In this document: positions 46,645-54,991 of the stretch, in pieces | How positions within the stretch are numbered: position 1 is the stretch's first letter | Layout: every line of letters begins with the position of its first letter | Program-made: the position numbers and the translations under genes | Notes under the pieces: model-generated | The model's database searches: none | What the model was told of the DNA's origin: nothing | The model's input: the letters and a program-made list of their open reading frames with translations, nothing else | Assembly (NCBI GenBank): GCA_038243995.1 | Contig: JBBRTV010000018.1 | Span: forward strand, 52,599 to 116,598 | Origin: Scleromatobacter sp038243995 | Lineage (GTDB): Bacteria > Pseudomonadota > Gammaproteobacteria > Burkholderiales > Burkholderiaceae_C | DNA: 64,000 nt | Reading direction: 5' to 3'

Positions 46645-47249
46645 CGCCCGCCGCGTCCGCGTCGGCGAAGCCCGCCCCCGGCATGCGGCCGGGCGCGCCG
46701 GGGCGCGCGCGCCAGATCGCCAACTTCGTCGTCTTCCAGGCGGCCTGGTTCGCCGCGATCCTCGGTGCCGCGCACGGCCTGCCGGCGTGGGGCACGGCGG
46801 CCGTCGCCGCGGCGATCGCCTGGCACGTCGGCATCTCCGCACGTCCGCTCGTCGAGGCCAGGCTGGTCGCCGTCGTCTGCGCAATCGGGTTCGCCGTCGA
46901 GACGCTGGTGGCGCTGCAGGGCCATGTCGCCTACCCGTCCGGGCAGCCCGACCCGCGGCTGGCTCCGTACTGGATGGTCGCGTTGTGGGGCCTGTTCGCC
47001 ATCGCGCTCAACGTCACCCTGCGCTGGCTCAAGCACCGACCGCTGGTGGCGGTGGCGTTAGGCGCCGTCGCCGGGCCGCTGTCCTTCCTGTCGGGCGTGC
47101 GCCTGGGCGGCGCGCGTTTCGTCGACATGACGCCTGCGCTCGTCACGCTGACCATCATCTGGGCCGTGCTGATGCCGGTGCTGATGGCCCTGTCGAACAG
47201 ATTCGACGGCGTCGCCGTCCCTGACCCGCCGGAGGGCACGCATGCCTGA
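46641..47249 (+). CDS. DUF2878-family membrane protein
   Basis: 202 residues from GTG 46641, overlapping the TGA of the methyltransferase (GTGA); ATG 46683 is an alternative start. It has about four to five membrane helices, including IANFVVFQAAWFAAILGAAH, YWMVALWGLFAIALNVTL and ALVTLTIIWAVLMPVLMA. Members of DUF2878 usually sit next to CFAS-like methyltransferases. The function is unknown; a transmembrane lipid-handling role is possible. Confidence 0.72.
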   Translation: MTPAASASAKPAPGMRPGAPGRARQIANFVVFQAAWFAAILGAAHGLPAWGTAAVAAAIAWHVGISARPLVEARLVAVVCAIGFAVETLVALQGHVAYPSGQPDPRLAPYWMVALWGLFAIALNVTLRWLKHRPLVAVALGAVAGPLSFLSGVRLGGARFVDMTPALVTLTIIWAVLMPVLMALSNRFDGVAVPDPPEGTHA

Positions 47250-48051
47250 TCTCTCGAACTGGTTCCCCGTCGCCCTGGCCGGCCTGGCGGTGATCGCCGC
47301 GATGGCAGCCGCGACCTGGGCCGCGAGCCTGGTGCAGCGCGACGTCAGCCTGGTCGACCGGATGTGGTCGGTGATGATCGCCGGCGCAGCGGTCACCTAC
47401 GCGTCGTTCGCCGGGGCGTCGCCCACGCGCGTGCAATGCGTGCTGGTGCTCGTCGTCGCCTGGGGCCTGCGGCTGGCGGCCTACATCACGCGGCGCAACT
47501 GGGGCCACGGCGAGGACCGCCGCTACCAGGAGATCCGTGCGCGCAACCAGCCGAACTTCGCGTTCAAGAGCCTGTACCTCGTGTTCGCGCTGCAGACCGT
47601 GCTGGCCTGGGTCGTCTCGGCGCCGGCGCTCGTGGCGCTGCGAGGGCAGGCGACGTTCGGCGCTCTCGACGTCGCGGGCGCAGCGCTGGCCGCATTCGGG
47701 CTCGGCTTCGAGGCCGTGGGCGATGCGCAGATGGCGCGCTTCAAGTCGGATGGTTCCCACAAGGGCCAGGTCATGGACCGCGGTCTCTGGCGCTACACGC
47801 GTCATCCGAACTACTTCGGCGAGGTCTGCTTCTGGTGGGGCATCTGGCTGGTGGCGCTCGGCGCGGCCGGCGTCGGGGGCGCGTGGAGCGTCGTCTCGCC
47901 TGTCCTGATGACGGTGCTGCTGCTCAAGGTGTCGGGCGTCGCGCTGCTCGAGAAAGACATCGGGGAACGTCGACCCGCCTACCGCGACTACATCGCCCGC
48001 ACCAACGCATTCTTTCCCGGGCCGCCGCGCCGCAAGGAGACTTCCGCATGA
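47242..48051 (+). CDS. DUF1295 membrane protein, steroid 5-alpha-reductase fold
   Basis: 269 residues, six to seven membrane helices. The C-terminal motif RYTRHPNYFGEVCFWWGIWL is the signature of the DUF1295/steroid 5-alpha reductase/isoprenylcysteine methyltransferase group. It overlaps the previous gene by eight bases and ends in TGA that overlaps the next ATG. It may reduce or methylate a lipid, as known relatives do; the substrate is unknown. Confidence 0.85.
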   Translation: MPDLSNWFPVALAGLAVIAAMAAATWAASLVQRDVSLVDRMWSVMIAGAAVTYASFAGASPTRVQCVLVLVVAWGLRLAAYITRRNWGHGEDRRYQEIRARNQPNFAFKSLYLVFALQTVLAWVVSAPALVALRGQATFGALDVAGAALAAFGLGFEAVGDAQMARFKSDGSHKGQVMDRGLWRYTRHPNYFGEVCFWWGIWLVALGAAGVGGAWSVVSPVLMTVLLLKVSGVALLEKDIGERRPAYRDYIARTNAFFPGPPRRKETSA

Positions 48052-48707
48052 ATCGCCGCCTACCCGCGCTCGCCGCGCTTGCCCTCGCCGCGGCGGGCGC
48101 GGGCGCCCCCGCCGCGGCCGACCCGCCCGGGCCGGCGACCGCCAGGGTCTACGATTTCGAGGCCTTGCTCGACGGCAAGCCCATGGGCCGGCACCGCTTC
48201 GTCGTCACGGGCGACGCGGCGGCGCGCTCGGTCGACAGCGAGGCCGAATTCGTGGTGCGCTTCCTCGGCTTCAGTGCCTTCCACTACCACCACCACGCGA
48301 GCGAGCAGTGGAAAGGCAACTGCCTGCAGTCGCTGACGTCGACCACCGATGACGACGGCAAGCCCACCAGCGTGCGCTCCCGGGCGGAAGGCGATGTCTA
48401 CCGTATCCGCACGCCGGGCGCGGAAGCCGCGGCGCCCGCCTGCACCATGAGCTACGCCTACTGGAATCCGGCGATGCGCGAGCAGGCCCACCTGCTGAAC
48501 CCGCAGACCGGCAAGGTGGACGCAGTGCGCATCGAGCGCGTGGGCAGCGGGACGATCGAGGTCGGCGGCAAGCCCGTTGCGGCGACGCAGTACCGTATCA
48601 CCGGGCCCGAATCGCCTGTCGACGTCTGGTATTCGGCGCAAGGCGACTGGATCGGTCTCGACTCGATCGTCGGCGGCAAGCACAAGCTGAGCTACCGCCT
48701 GTCTTGA
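48048..48707 (+). CDS. Secreted DUF6134-like protein
   Basis: 219 residues from ATG 48048, with AAGGAGA upstream and an ATGA overlap with the previous stop. A signal peptide (~1-24) is followed by a strand-rich domain: RVYDFEALLDGKPMGRHRFV, HYHHHASEQWKGNCLQSLTS and CTMSYAYWNPAMREQ. It ends PVDVWYSAQGDWIGLDSIV. Similar DUF6134 proteins occur next to CFAS/DUF2878/DUF1295. A periplasmic lipid-binding or delivery role fits the operon but is inference. Confidence 0.65.
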   Translation: MNRRLPALAALALAAAGAGAPAAADPPGPATARVYDFEALLDGKPMGRHRFVVTGDAAARSVDSEAEFVVRFLGFSAFHYHHHASEQWKGNCLQSLTSTTDDDGKPTSVRSRAEGDVYRIRTPGAEAAAPACTMSYAYWNPAMREQAHLLNPQTGKVDAVRIERVGSGTIEVGGKPVAATQYRITGPESPVDVWYSAQGDWIGLDSIVGGKHKLSYRLS

Positions 48708-48910
48708 GCCGGGGGCGGCGCGGGCCGGGGTAGCGCCGGCCCGGCCGGCACCTGCCCGCCGCCTGTGCAGCGGCGCGGGGTTCCCGCGTCGACAGTGCGT
48801 CCTCGACCGCGCCGCGGGCACGCGCACTTGCGCCGCGGCGCGCGTCGCGCCGGCGCTGAATTTGCGCTTGACCGTGCCGCCCGGCCTTCCGGATGGTTCA
48901 GACTCCAGGG

Positions 48911-51601
48911 ATGGACAAGCACACCCTGACCCCGCTGCTGGACCCCCAGGCCATCGTCGTCTTCGCAGGCCGTGTCGACGAGCCCGCGAGCCAGACCGCG
49001 CAGGGCCGCGCGCTGCATGCCGCGATCCGCGCGCAGCGTTTCGACGGCACGCTGCATTTCCTCGACATCGGCACCACCGGCACGCTGGCCGAACTCGCGC
49101 AGACGCGCGCCGACCTGGCGATCATCGCGCTGCCGCCGCAGGACGTCGCCGCGGCGCTCGAAGTGGCCGGGCGCATGACCTGCCGTGCAGCGCTCGTCAT
49201 CTCCAACGGCATCGGCGCCGAACAGGCGGCCCTGTTGCGCAAGATCGCGCAGCGCGAGGGCGTGCTGCTGCTGGGTCCCAACAGCCTGGGTTTCCAGCGT
49301 CCGCGGATCAGCCTGAACGCGAGCGCGGCCGGAGCGCTGGCGCGGCCCGGCTCGCTCGGGCTGGTGTGCCAGTCGGGCGCGCTCACGGCGTCGATGCTGG
49401 ACTGGGCGAAGTCGAACGGCGTCGGCTTCTCGCTGGTGGCGTCGATCGGTCCGCACACCGACGTCGATATCGCCCAGGTGCTCGACTACCTCGCCAACGA
49501 CGCCCACACGCAAAGCATCATCGTCTACCTCGAAGGCATTGGCAGCGCACGCCGCTTCATGAGCGCATTGCGCTCTGCCGCGATCGCCAAGCCCGTCGTC
49601 GTGCTGAAGGCCGGGCGCAAGCGAACGGGCAACGAGGCTGCGCAGACGCACAGCGCGGCCACGGTCGGCAGCGACGAGGTGTTCGACGCCGCGTTGCGGC
49701 GCGCGGGCGCCGTGCGCGTGCGCTCGTTCGTCGAGCTGTTCTCCGCCGCCAAGTGCCTGGCCTCGCGCTACCGCCCCGTCGGTACGCGGCTGGCCATCGT
49801 GACCAACGGCGGCGGCCCCGGCGTGCTGGCGGCCGACTGGGTCAACGAGATCTCGCTGCAGCTGGGCAAGCTGTCGGCCGCCTCGATCGCCGAACTCAAG
49901 CCGCAGCTGCTCGAGACGGCCTCGATCTCCGACCTGATCGACCTGTCGGAAGACGCCACGCCCGCGCACTACGCGGCGGCGATCCGCGCGGCGAATGCCG
50001 ACGCGGACATCGACGGCGTGCTGGCCATCCATTCGCCGAAGGCGGGCGTCGAACCCGAAGCGGTCGCCCAGGCCGTCGCCCAGATGCGTGCGCAGACCCA
50101 CAAGCCCTTGCTCTCCTGCTGGATGGGCGACTCCGCGATGGGCAGCGCGCGCGTGCTGCTCAACGACGCCGGCATCGCCAGCTTCCGCACGCCCGAGGCC
50201 GCGGTCGGCGCGTTCGGCAACATTTCGACCTTCTATCAGAACCAGCGCCTGCTGCAGCAGACGCCACCGCCGCTGTCGACGCTCGCCAAGCCCGACATCG
50301 AGGGGGCGCGCCTGCTGATCGAGAGCGTGTTGGCCGAACGTCGCAAGGTGCTCACGGAGATGGAGTCGAAGACGCTGCTGTCGTCGTTCCACGTGCCCGT
50401 GACGCAGACCATCCTCGCGCGCAGCGCCACCGAGGCGATGATGATCGCGACGCAGCTTGGCTTCCCCGTGGCGCTCAAGATCGACTCGCCCGACATCTCG
50501 CACAAGTCCGATGTGCAGGGCGTCGCCCTCAACATCATGAGCGGCGCGAGTGCGCGCGAAACCTACATCGACATGATGGAACGCGTCGGGCGCCTCGCGC
50601 CCACCGCCCGCATCAACGGCGTCACCGTGCAGAAGATGGCGCGCGCCCTGCGCGGTCGCGAGATCTCGGTGGGAGTGGTCACCGACGATCCGTTCGGCCC
50701 GGTGATCGTGTTCGGCGCCGGCGGCGTGATGATCGAGCTCATCGACGATCGCGCGATGGAACTTCCGCCGCTCAACCAGTTCCTCGCCCGTCGTCTCATC
50801 GAGCGCGCGCGCGTCGCGGAAACGCTGCTGGAATGGCGCGGTGCGAGCGCCGTCGACATCGCGTCGCTCGAGCAGGTGCTGCTGCGCGTCTCCGAGATGG
50901 TGTGCGCGCTGCCGCAACTGCGCGAGATGGACATCAACCCGATCATCGTCGACGAGGCCGGCGCGGTCGCGGTGGATGCTCGCATCGTCGTCGACGGCTC
51001 CCCGCCGAACCTGGCCGGCGGGTCGGGACAATACGGACATCTGGCGATCCTGCCGTACCCGACGCGCCACGAGCAGGTCTGGCCGCTGCCCGGAGGCGGC
51101 ACCTGTGTCGTGCGGCCGATCCGGCCCGACGACGCGCAGATGCTGCAGAACCTCGTGCGCAGCCTGTCGCCCGAAAGCCGCTATTTCCGATTTGTCTCGT
51201 CGTTCAACGAACTGCCGCCTTCGATGCTGTCGCGCTTCACGCTGATCGACTACGACCGCGAGATGGCGCTCGTCGCGGTGCTGCGCGAACGCAGCCCGGG
51301 CGAGGACGGTGAGATCGTCGACACGGAACGCATCGTCGGCGTCTCGCGCTACGTCATCACGCCCGACCAGGTCAGCTGCGAGTTTTCGCTGGTCGTCGCG
51401 GAAGACCTCAAGGGCAAGGGCCTCGGATCGCGCTTGTTGGAAAGCATCATGGAAGTGGCCCGCGAACGCGGCCTGACGGAAATCGTCGGGCTCGTGCTGC
51501 GGGGCAACTCAGGCATGCTCAAGCTGATGCGCCGCATGGGCTTCTCGGTGAAGCCGTTCGCGGAAGACAACGACTTCGCGATCGTCACGCACGCCTTGTA
51601 G
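48911..51601 (+). CDS. Pat-type acyl-CoA synthetase/GNAT protein acetyltransferase fusion
   Basis: 896 residues from ATG 48911 (MDKHTLTPLLDPQAIVVFAG); ATG 48893 is also possible, and neither has a clear ribosome site. Order: CoA-binding and ligase-like domains (~1-460, with VCQSGALTASMLDWAKSNGV and the histidine region AQTHSAATVGSDEVF), ATP-grasp (~480-700, VALKIDSPDISHKSDVQGV) and a GNAT domain (~740-896, LKGKGLGSRLLESIMEVARE). It resembles Pat/YfiQ lysine acetyltransferases, which control acetyl-CoA synthetase and other enzymes. The ligase half is usually a sensor. Confidence 0.9.
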   Translation: MDKHTLTPLLDPQAIVVFAGRVDEPASQTAQGRALHAAIRAQRFDGTLHFLDIGTTGTLAELAQTRADLAIIALPPQDVAAALEVAGRMTCRAALVISNGIGAEQAALLRKIAQREGVLLLGPNSLGFQRPRISLNASAAGALARPGSLGLVCQSGALTASMLDWAKSNGVGFSLVASIGPHTDVDIAQVLDYLANDAHTQSIIVYLEGIGSARRFMSALRSAAIAKPVVVLKAGRKRTGNEAAQTHSAATVGSDEVFDAALRRAGAVRVRSFVELFSAAKCLASRYRPVGTRLAIVTNGGGPGVLAADWVNEISLQLGKLSAASIAELKPQLLETASISDLIDLSEDATPAHYAAAIRAANADADIDGVLAIHSPKAGVEPEAVAQAVAQMRAQTHKPLLSCWMGDSAMGSARVLLNDAGIASFRTPEAAVGAFGNISTFYQNQRLLQQTPPPLSTLAKPDIEGARLLIESVLAERRKVLTEMESKTLLSSFHVPVTQTILARSATEAMMIATQLGFPVALKIDSPDISHKSDVQGVALNIMSGASARETYIDMMERVGRLAPTARINGVTVQKMARALRGREISVGVVTDDPFGPVIVFGAGGVMIELIDDRAMELPPLNQFLARRLIERARVAETLLEWRGASAVDIASLEQVLLRVSEMVCALPQLREMDINPIIVDEAGAVAVDARIVVDGSPPNLAGGSGQYGHLAILPYPTRHEQVWPLPGGGTCVVRPIRPDDAQMLQNLVRSLSPESRYFRFVSSFNELPPSMLSRFTLIDYDREMALVAVLRERSPGEDGEIVDTERIVGVSRYVITPDQVSCEFSLVVAEDLKGKGLGSRLLESIMEVARERGLTEIVGLVLRGNSGMLKLMRRMGFSVKPFAEDNDFAIVTHAL

Positions 51602-51662
51602 AGGCAGGCGCGCGCATCCCGGCCGCTCGATGCGACCGCGCGCCTGCGCGCAGCGGGCGTCC

Positions 51663-51983
51663 TCAGTTCGACGGCACGGAGGCGGGCGCCGGTACGACGA
51701 CCACTGTCGTGCCGTCGCCGGTCTTGCCCCGCTCGCCGGTGGCGCCGGTATTGCCGGCACTACCGGTATCGCCGGTCGCGCCGGTCGCGCCGGTATTACC
51801 GGTATTACCGGTGCTGCCCGCATTGCCGGTATTGCCCGTGGCGCCGGTGGCGCCCGCAGGGCCCGCCGGGCCGGGTGCGGGCGCCGGCGCAACCGGAACG
51901 GCGACGACGGCGGCAGGGCGCTCGCAGGCGGCCAGGCCCAGGGTCGCGAACAGGGAGATCAGGAGCAGGGAAGATCGGTTCAT
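51663..51983 (-). CDS. Collagen-like lipoprotein
   Basis: 106 residues from ATG 51983. A lipoprotein signal ends in LGLAAC (lipid-modified Cys20). Residues 38-91 are 18 perfect Gly-X-Y triplets (GPAGPAGATGATGNTGNAG and onward to GERGKTGDG), rich in threonine and asparagine at Y. A 15-residue tail ends in PASVPSN. It is a surface-anchored collagen-like stalk of unknown function; such proteins can help adhesion. Slippage in the repeat could change its length. Confidence 0.9.
   Translation of the reverse strand: MNRSSLLLISLFATLGLAACERPAAVVAVPVAPAPAPGPAGPAGATGATGNTGNAGSTGNTGNTGATGATGDTGSAGNTGATGERGKTGDGTTVVVVPAPASVPSN
51735..51860. repeat. Nine-base tandem repeats in the collagen-like gene
   Basis: The plus strand shows repeated GCCGGTATT, GCCGGTCGC and ACCGGTATT-type units in register with the Gly-X-Y triplets (three codons each). 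GGTATTACC occurs twice in a row and is itself palindromic. Confidence 0.8.
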
Positions 51984-52345
51984 GGTGTGGTTCTCGGGTG
52001 TGTGAAAGAGTGGAGCGCAGCAACGGGGGATGCCGGAACTCATGGGGTGCCGCTGGGGGGCGCCGGCATCCGTGCGCTGCCGCACGAAGTGAACTGCCCG
52101 TCACTGCGGGCCGGACCGGCCGCACTGTCGGGCAGTGCTGCTGTCGCCCGTCGGGTTGATGCAGGTCAAGCGTCCGTCGTGCCGGTAGGAGAGCATTGGC
52201 AAGATGGAGGCCTGCCCGACGTCGCGCACGATATTCATTGCAGTTCGCCCCGGCGCGGGTCGCTGGTGTGCGGGCGTCGTCGGCCGGGCCGATGCCGCGA
52301 TTCCGCAGGGGGAGCGTTGAAGCGCGACGGCATTGACGCGGCGCC
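51984..52345. other. Intergenic stretch between the lipoprotein and MFS genes
   Basis: 362 bases. A minus-strand frame from ATG 52238 to 52101 (MNIVRDVGQASILPMLSYRH, 45 residues) has GC-rich third positions and might be a small gene, but it lacks a ribosome site. No promoter is clear. Confidence 0.4.
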
Positions 52346-53542
52346 ATGAGTCGGCCCAGGCTGGATCCGACCGTCCTCGCACTCGGCCTGGTCAGCCTGC
52401 TCACGGATCTCAGTTCGGAGATCATCTTCTCGGTATTCGCGATCTTCTTCACCACGATCGCGGGCGGCTCGACGGTGTTGCTCGGCGTGGTCGAGGGCCT
52501 GGCCGACTTCTCGGCCTCGAGCCTGAGCTTCCTGGCCGGCTGGCTGTCCGACCGCAGCGGCAAGCGCAAGATCTTCGCGCTGGCCGGCTATGGCTTCTCC
52601 ACGGTGGCCAAGATGATCCTGCTGGTCTCGTCGTCCGTCATCGGAGCGGGTTTGTTCCGCGTGATCGAGCGGCTCGGCAAAGGTTTTCGGGGCCCGCCAC
52701 GCGACGCCTGGCTGTCGGCGGTCTCGGATGCCTCGTCGCGCGGCTATTCATTCGGCGTGCACAAGGCGCTCGACAAATCGGGGGCCGTGCTGGGGCCGCT
52801 GGTGGCCTGGGCATTGCTCACGTGGCTGGGCGACTCGGCCTCGACCTACCGCACGCTCTTCTGGGTCGCCTTCGTGCCGGCGGTGGCCAGTGTCGTGGTG
52901 CTGGCACTTGTCGGAGACAGACCCGCGATGCACCGGGAGCCTGCGAGCCTGGGAGAGGACTGGCGCTTGCTCAGTCCCGGGTTCAAGCGCTTCCTGGTGC
53001 CCGCCGGCATCTTCGCCGTGGGCTACTACAGCCTCGGGTTCCTGCTGCTCAAGGCCCGGCACGACGGCTTCAGCGTGGCCGACATCGTGCTGCTGTATGC
53101 CCTCTTCAACGTCACCTGCGTGATCTCCGCACCGCTTGCGGGCCGTCTCGGAGATCACGTCGGTCGCAGCGCGGTCGTGGTGACGGGATACGTCCTCTTC
53201 GGGCTGGTCAACCTGCTGGCGATGTTCGCTTCCAGCCACGCGTCGCTCGTGCTGCTGTTCGCGATCTACGGCGTCTTCTACGCCATCGACGAGTCGCAGA
53301 GCAAGTCCTTCATCGCCGACCTCGAGCCGGAGCGCCGCGGTACGGCAGTGGGTATCTACAACTTCGTGACCGGCACGCTCTACCTGCCGGCGTCGCTGAT
53401 CGCGGGCTCCCTGTGGGCGGTCGCGCCCGATCTTGCTTTCGGCGTGGCGGCGGTGCTGTCGCTCGCCGCGGTCGGCGCCTTCGTCGCGCTGGCGCCCGCC
53501 GAGCAGGGTGCGCAGGCCGGGCGGTCCAGCGAACCGACGTGA
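52346..53542 (+). CDS. MFS transporter
   Basis: 398 residues, about 12 membrane helices in two halves, consistent with a major facilitator. The first half has LLTDLSSEIIFSVFAIFF, and the loop after helix 2 has GWLSDRSGKRKIFALAGYGF, the MFS loop 2-3 motif. PLAGRLGDHVGRSAVVVTGY repeats it in the second half. Substrate unknown; the loop and YGVFYAIDESQSKSFIADL are typical of drug/metabolite efflux members. It converges on the crystallin-like gene. Confidence 0.88.
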   Translation: MSRPRLDPTVLALGLVSLLTDLSSEIIFSVFAIFFTTIAGGSTVLLGVVEGLADFSASSLSFLAGWLSDRSGKRKIFALAGYGFSTVAKMILLVSSSVIGAGLFRVIERLGKGFRGPPRDAWLSAVSDASSRGYSFGVHKALDKSGAVLGPLVAWALLTWLGDSASTYRTLFWVAFVPAVASVVVLALVGDRPAMHREPASLGEDWRLLSPGFKRFLVPAGIFAVGYYSLGFLLLKARHDGFSVADIVLLYALFNVTCVISAPLAGRLGDHVGRSAVVVTGYVLFGLVNLLAMFASSHASLVLLFAIYGVFYAIDESQSKSFIADLEPERRGTAVGIYNFVTGTLYLPASLIAGSLWAVAPDLAFGVAAVLSLAAVGAFVALAPAEQGAQAGRSSEPT

Positions 53543-53588
53543 TTCAGTCGACCGCGCCGCAAGCGCCGCAGGCGCTCGCGGTCGTGGC

Positions 53589-54632
53589 TCACATCCGCGG
53601 TTCGCCGCGCTCGTTGACGCTGATCGTGCGGCCCGGCGGGGCGGACGTCTGCAGGTGGTGGTCGATGCCGTTGAAGCGGTACGTCACGTCCCAGTAGTCG
53701 GGGGTCTGGTTCGGGACGGTGGTGCAGCGCTGGACGTCCTGCGTGGCGACGGCCCCCTGCGTGTCGACGCCGAGAATGGCGCCGAGGATGCCGATCATGG
53801 CCCCGTTGGCGTCGGTGGTGTCGATCTGCGGCGCTGCCTGCGTCACCTGCTCGCGCTCGATCCAGCAGCGCTGGCGCGGCGACGAGAAGACGGCATGTGC
53901 CGACGTCACGTCGGCCAGGAACACTTGCTCCTGCGGGCGGCGACGCCAGTCGTAGGCGGCGACCGGCAGCGGGGCGTAGCGACGATCGTCGAAGCGCGCG
54001 TCGACGGCGACGGGGCGCACCGACGACAGGCGATCGTTCAGGCCCATGGCCACCAGGCTCGGGTAGCTGCCCGGGCGCAGGATCACGCAGCGGCCGCGGA
54101 AGTCGGCGTCGTCGCAGGCCTCCCAGCGTTCGCCGAGCACGACGACCGACGAGGCGCGGTCGTTGAAGCCGGTGCGCTGGAAGTTGCCGATCTCGCGCTC
54201 GGTGGCGAGGACGCGGCCGCGGAAGCCTTCGCGCTCGTACAGCGTGATCTGGCCGCCGGCCATGCGCGACGCGGGCAGGGGCTGCGGGGCGTAACGGCTC
54301 TCGTCGTACCGGGCGTCGCGGCTGAGTTCGCGCGCGGAGGACAGCCTGTCGTCGAGGTTCATGTCGTGCAGCGAGCGGTAGTTGCCGGGTCGCAGCACGT
54401 AGCAGCGGCCCTGGAAGCCGACGTTTTCGCAGACTTCCCAGGGTGCCCCCTGCACCACGACCGACGAAGCGAGGTCGTTGAACCCGTAGCGCCGGAAATC
54501 ATCGACGGCGCCTTGCGGCGTGAAGGAGCGTCCGCTGAAGTTGTCGTGCTCGTAGAAAGTGACCTGGGCCGCGGCGTGGCTCGCGACGATCAGCACCGCG
54601 ATTGCGGCCATCGATTTCAGAACGGCATTCAT
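53589..54632 (-). CDS. Secreted beta/gamma-crystallin protein with glycine-zipper-like tail
   Basis: 347 residues from ATG 54632, with a signal peptide (~1-22). It has two crystallin domains (~24-105 and ~125-205), each with two Greek-key motifs carrying the calcium-site pattern (N/D)(N/D)xx(S/T)S: NDLASS, DDRLSS, NDRASS and NDRLSS, all four intact. Cysteines flank the second strand of each (CENVGFQGRC, CDDADFRGRC). The C-terminal part (~235-347) has GAMIGILGAILGVD, resembling glycine-zipper surface antigens. Likely a calcium-binding envelope protein. Confidence 0.82.
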   Translation of the reverse strand: MNAVLKSMAAIAVLIVASHAAAQVTFYEHDNFSGRSFTPQGAVDDFRRYGFNDLASSVVVQGAPWEVCENVGFQGRCYVLRPGNYRSLHDMNLDDRLSSARELSRDARYDESRYAPQPLPASRMAGGQITLYEREGFRGRVLATEREIGNFQRTGFNDRASSVVVLGERWEACDDADFRGRCVILRPGSYPSLVAMGLNDRLSSVRPVAVDARFDDRRYAPLPVAAYDWRRRPQEQVFLADVTSAHAVFSSPRQRCWIEREQVTQAAPQIDTTDANGAMIGILGAILGVDTQGAVATQDVQRCTTVPNQTPDYWDVTYRFNGIDHHLQTSAPPGRTISVNERGEPRM

Positions 54633-54991
54633 CGAACGCTCCTTGTTGTGGTTTCGGCCGTCCGGCGATGCCTGAACCACCGGGCCTGGCTTCTCAACGT
54701 GCGATGGCGCCCGTCGGGTGACAGGGGCGGCGGATGCCGCGTAACAAGGTGTAGGGCGGCTTGGCGTGCGAGCAGGTCGGCGAACCGATCCTGGGAACGA
54801 CGGCTAGTCGTGCAATAAATCATCATTGAGCGCAGATGTACTTCGTGCGGTGGCGAAATCTTCTTCCGGCCCTCAATTTCTCTTGGCAACTTCCGAAAGA
54901 TAGCGGGCAACAGGTTGGAACCGTTCACGCGGGTCTCCCCCTGAGGCTCAATGCACCAATGTAGTGCGAACTCATTCAACCGGAATAGCAG
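54633..54991. other. Divergent intergenic region between the crystallin and porin genes
   Basis: 359 bases that should hold both promoters. It is AT-richer around 54805-54830 (CAATAAATCATCATT). I see no convincing operator, RNA or small gene. Confidence 0.4.

Noticed and set aside
48692..51070. Minus-strand open frame of 792 codons opposite the Pat-type gene
   Set aside because: Shadow of the acyl-CoA synthetase/GNAT gene, histidine- and arginine-rich with no motifs.
51735..51860. Collagen-gene repeats as a CRISPR array
   Set aside because: Nine-base units in codon register encode Gly-X-Y, which fully explains them.
52101..52238. 45-residue minus-strand ORF before the MFS gene
   Set aside because: GC-rich third positions but no ribosome site and no recognisable family; left as a note in the intergenic entry.
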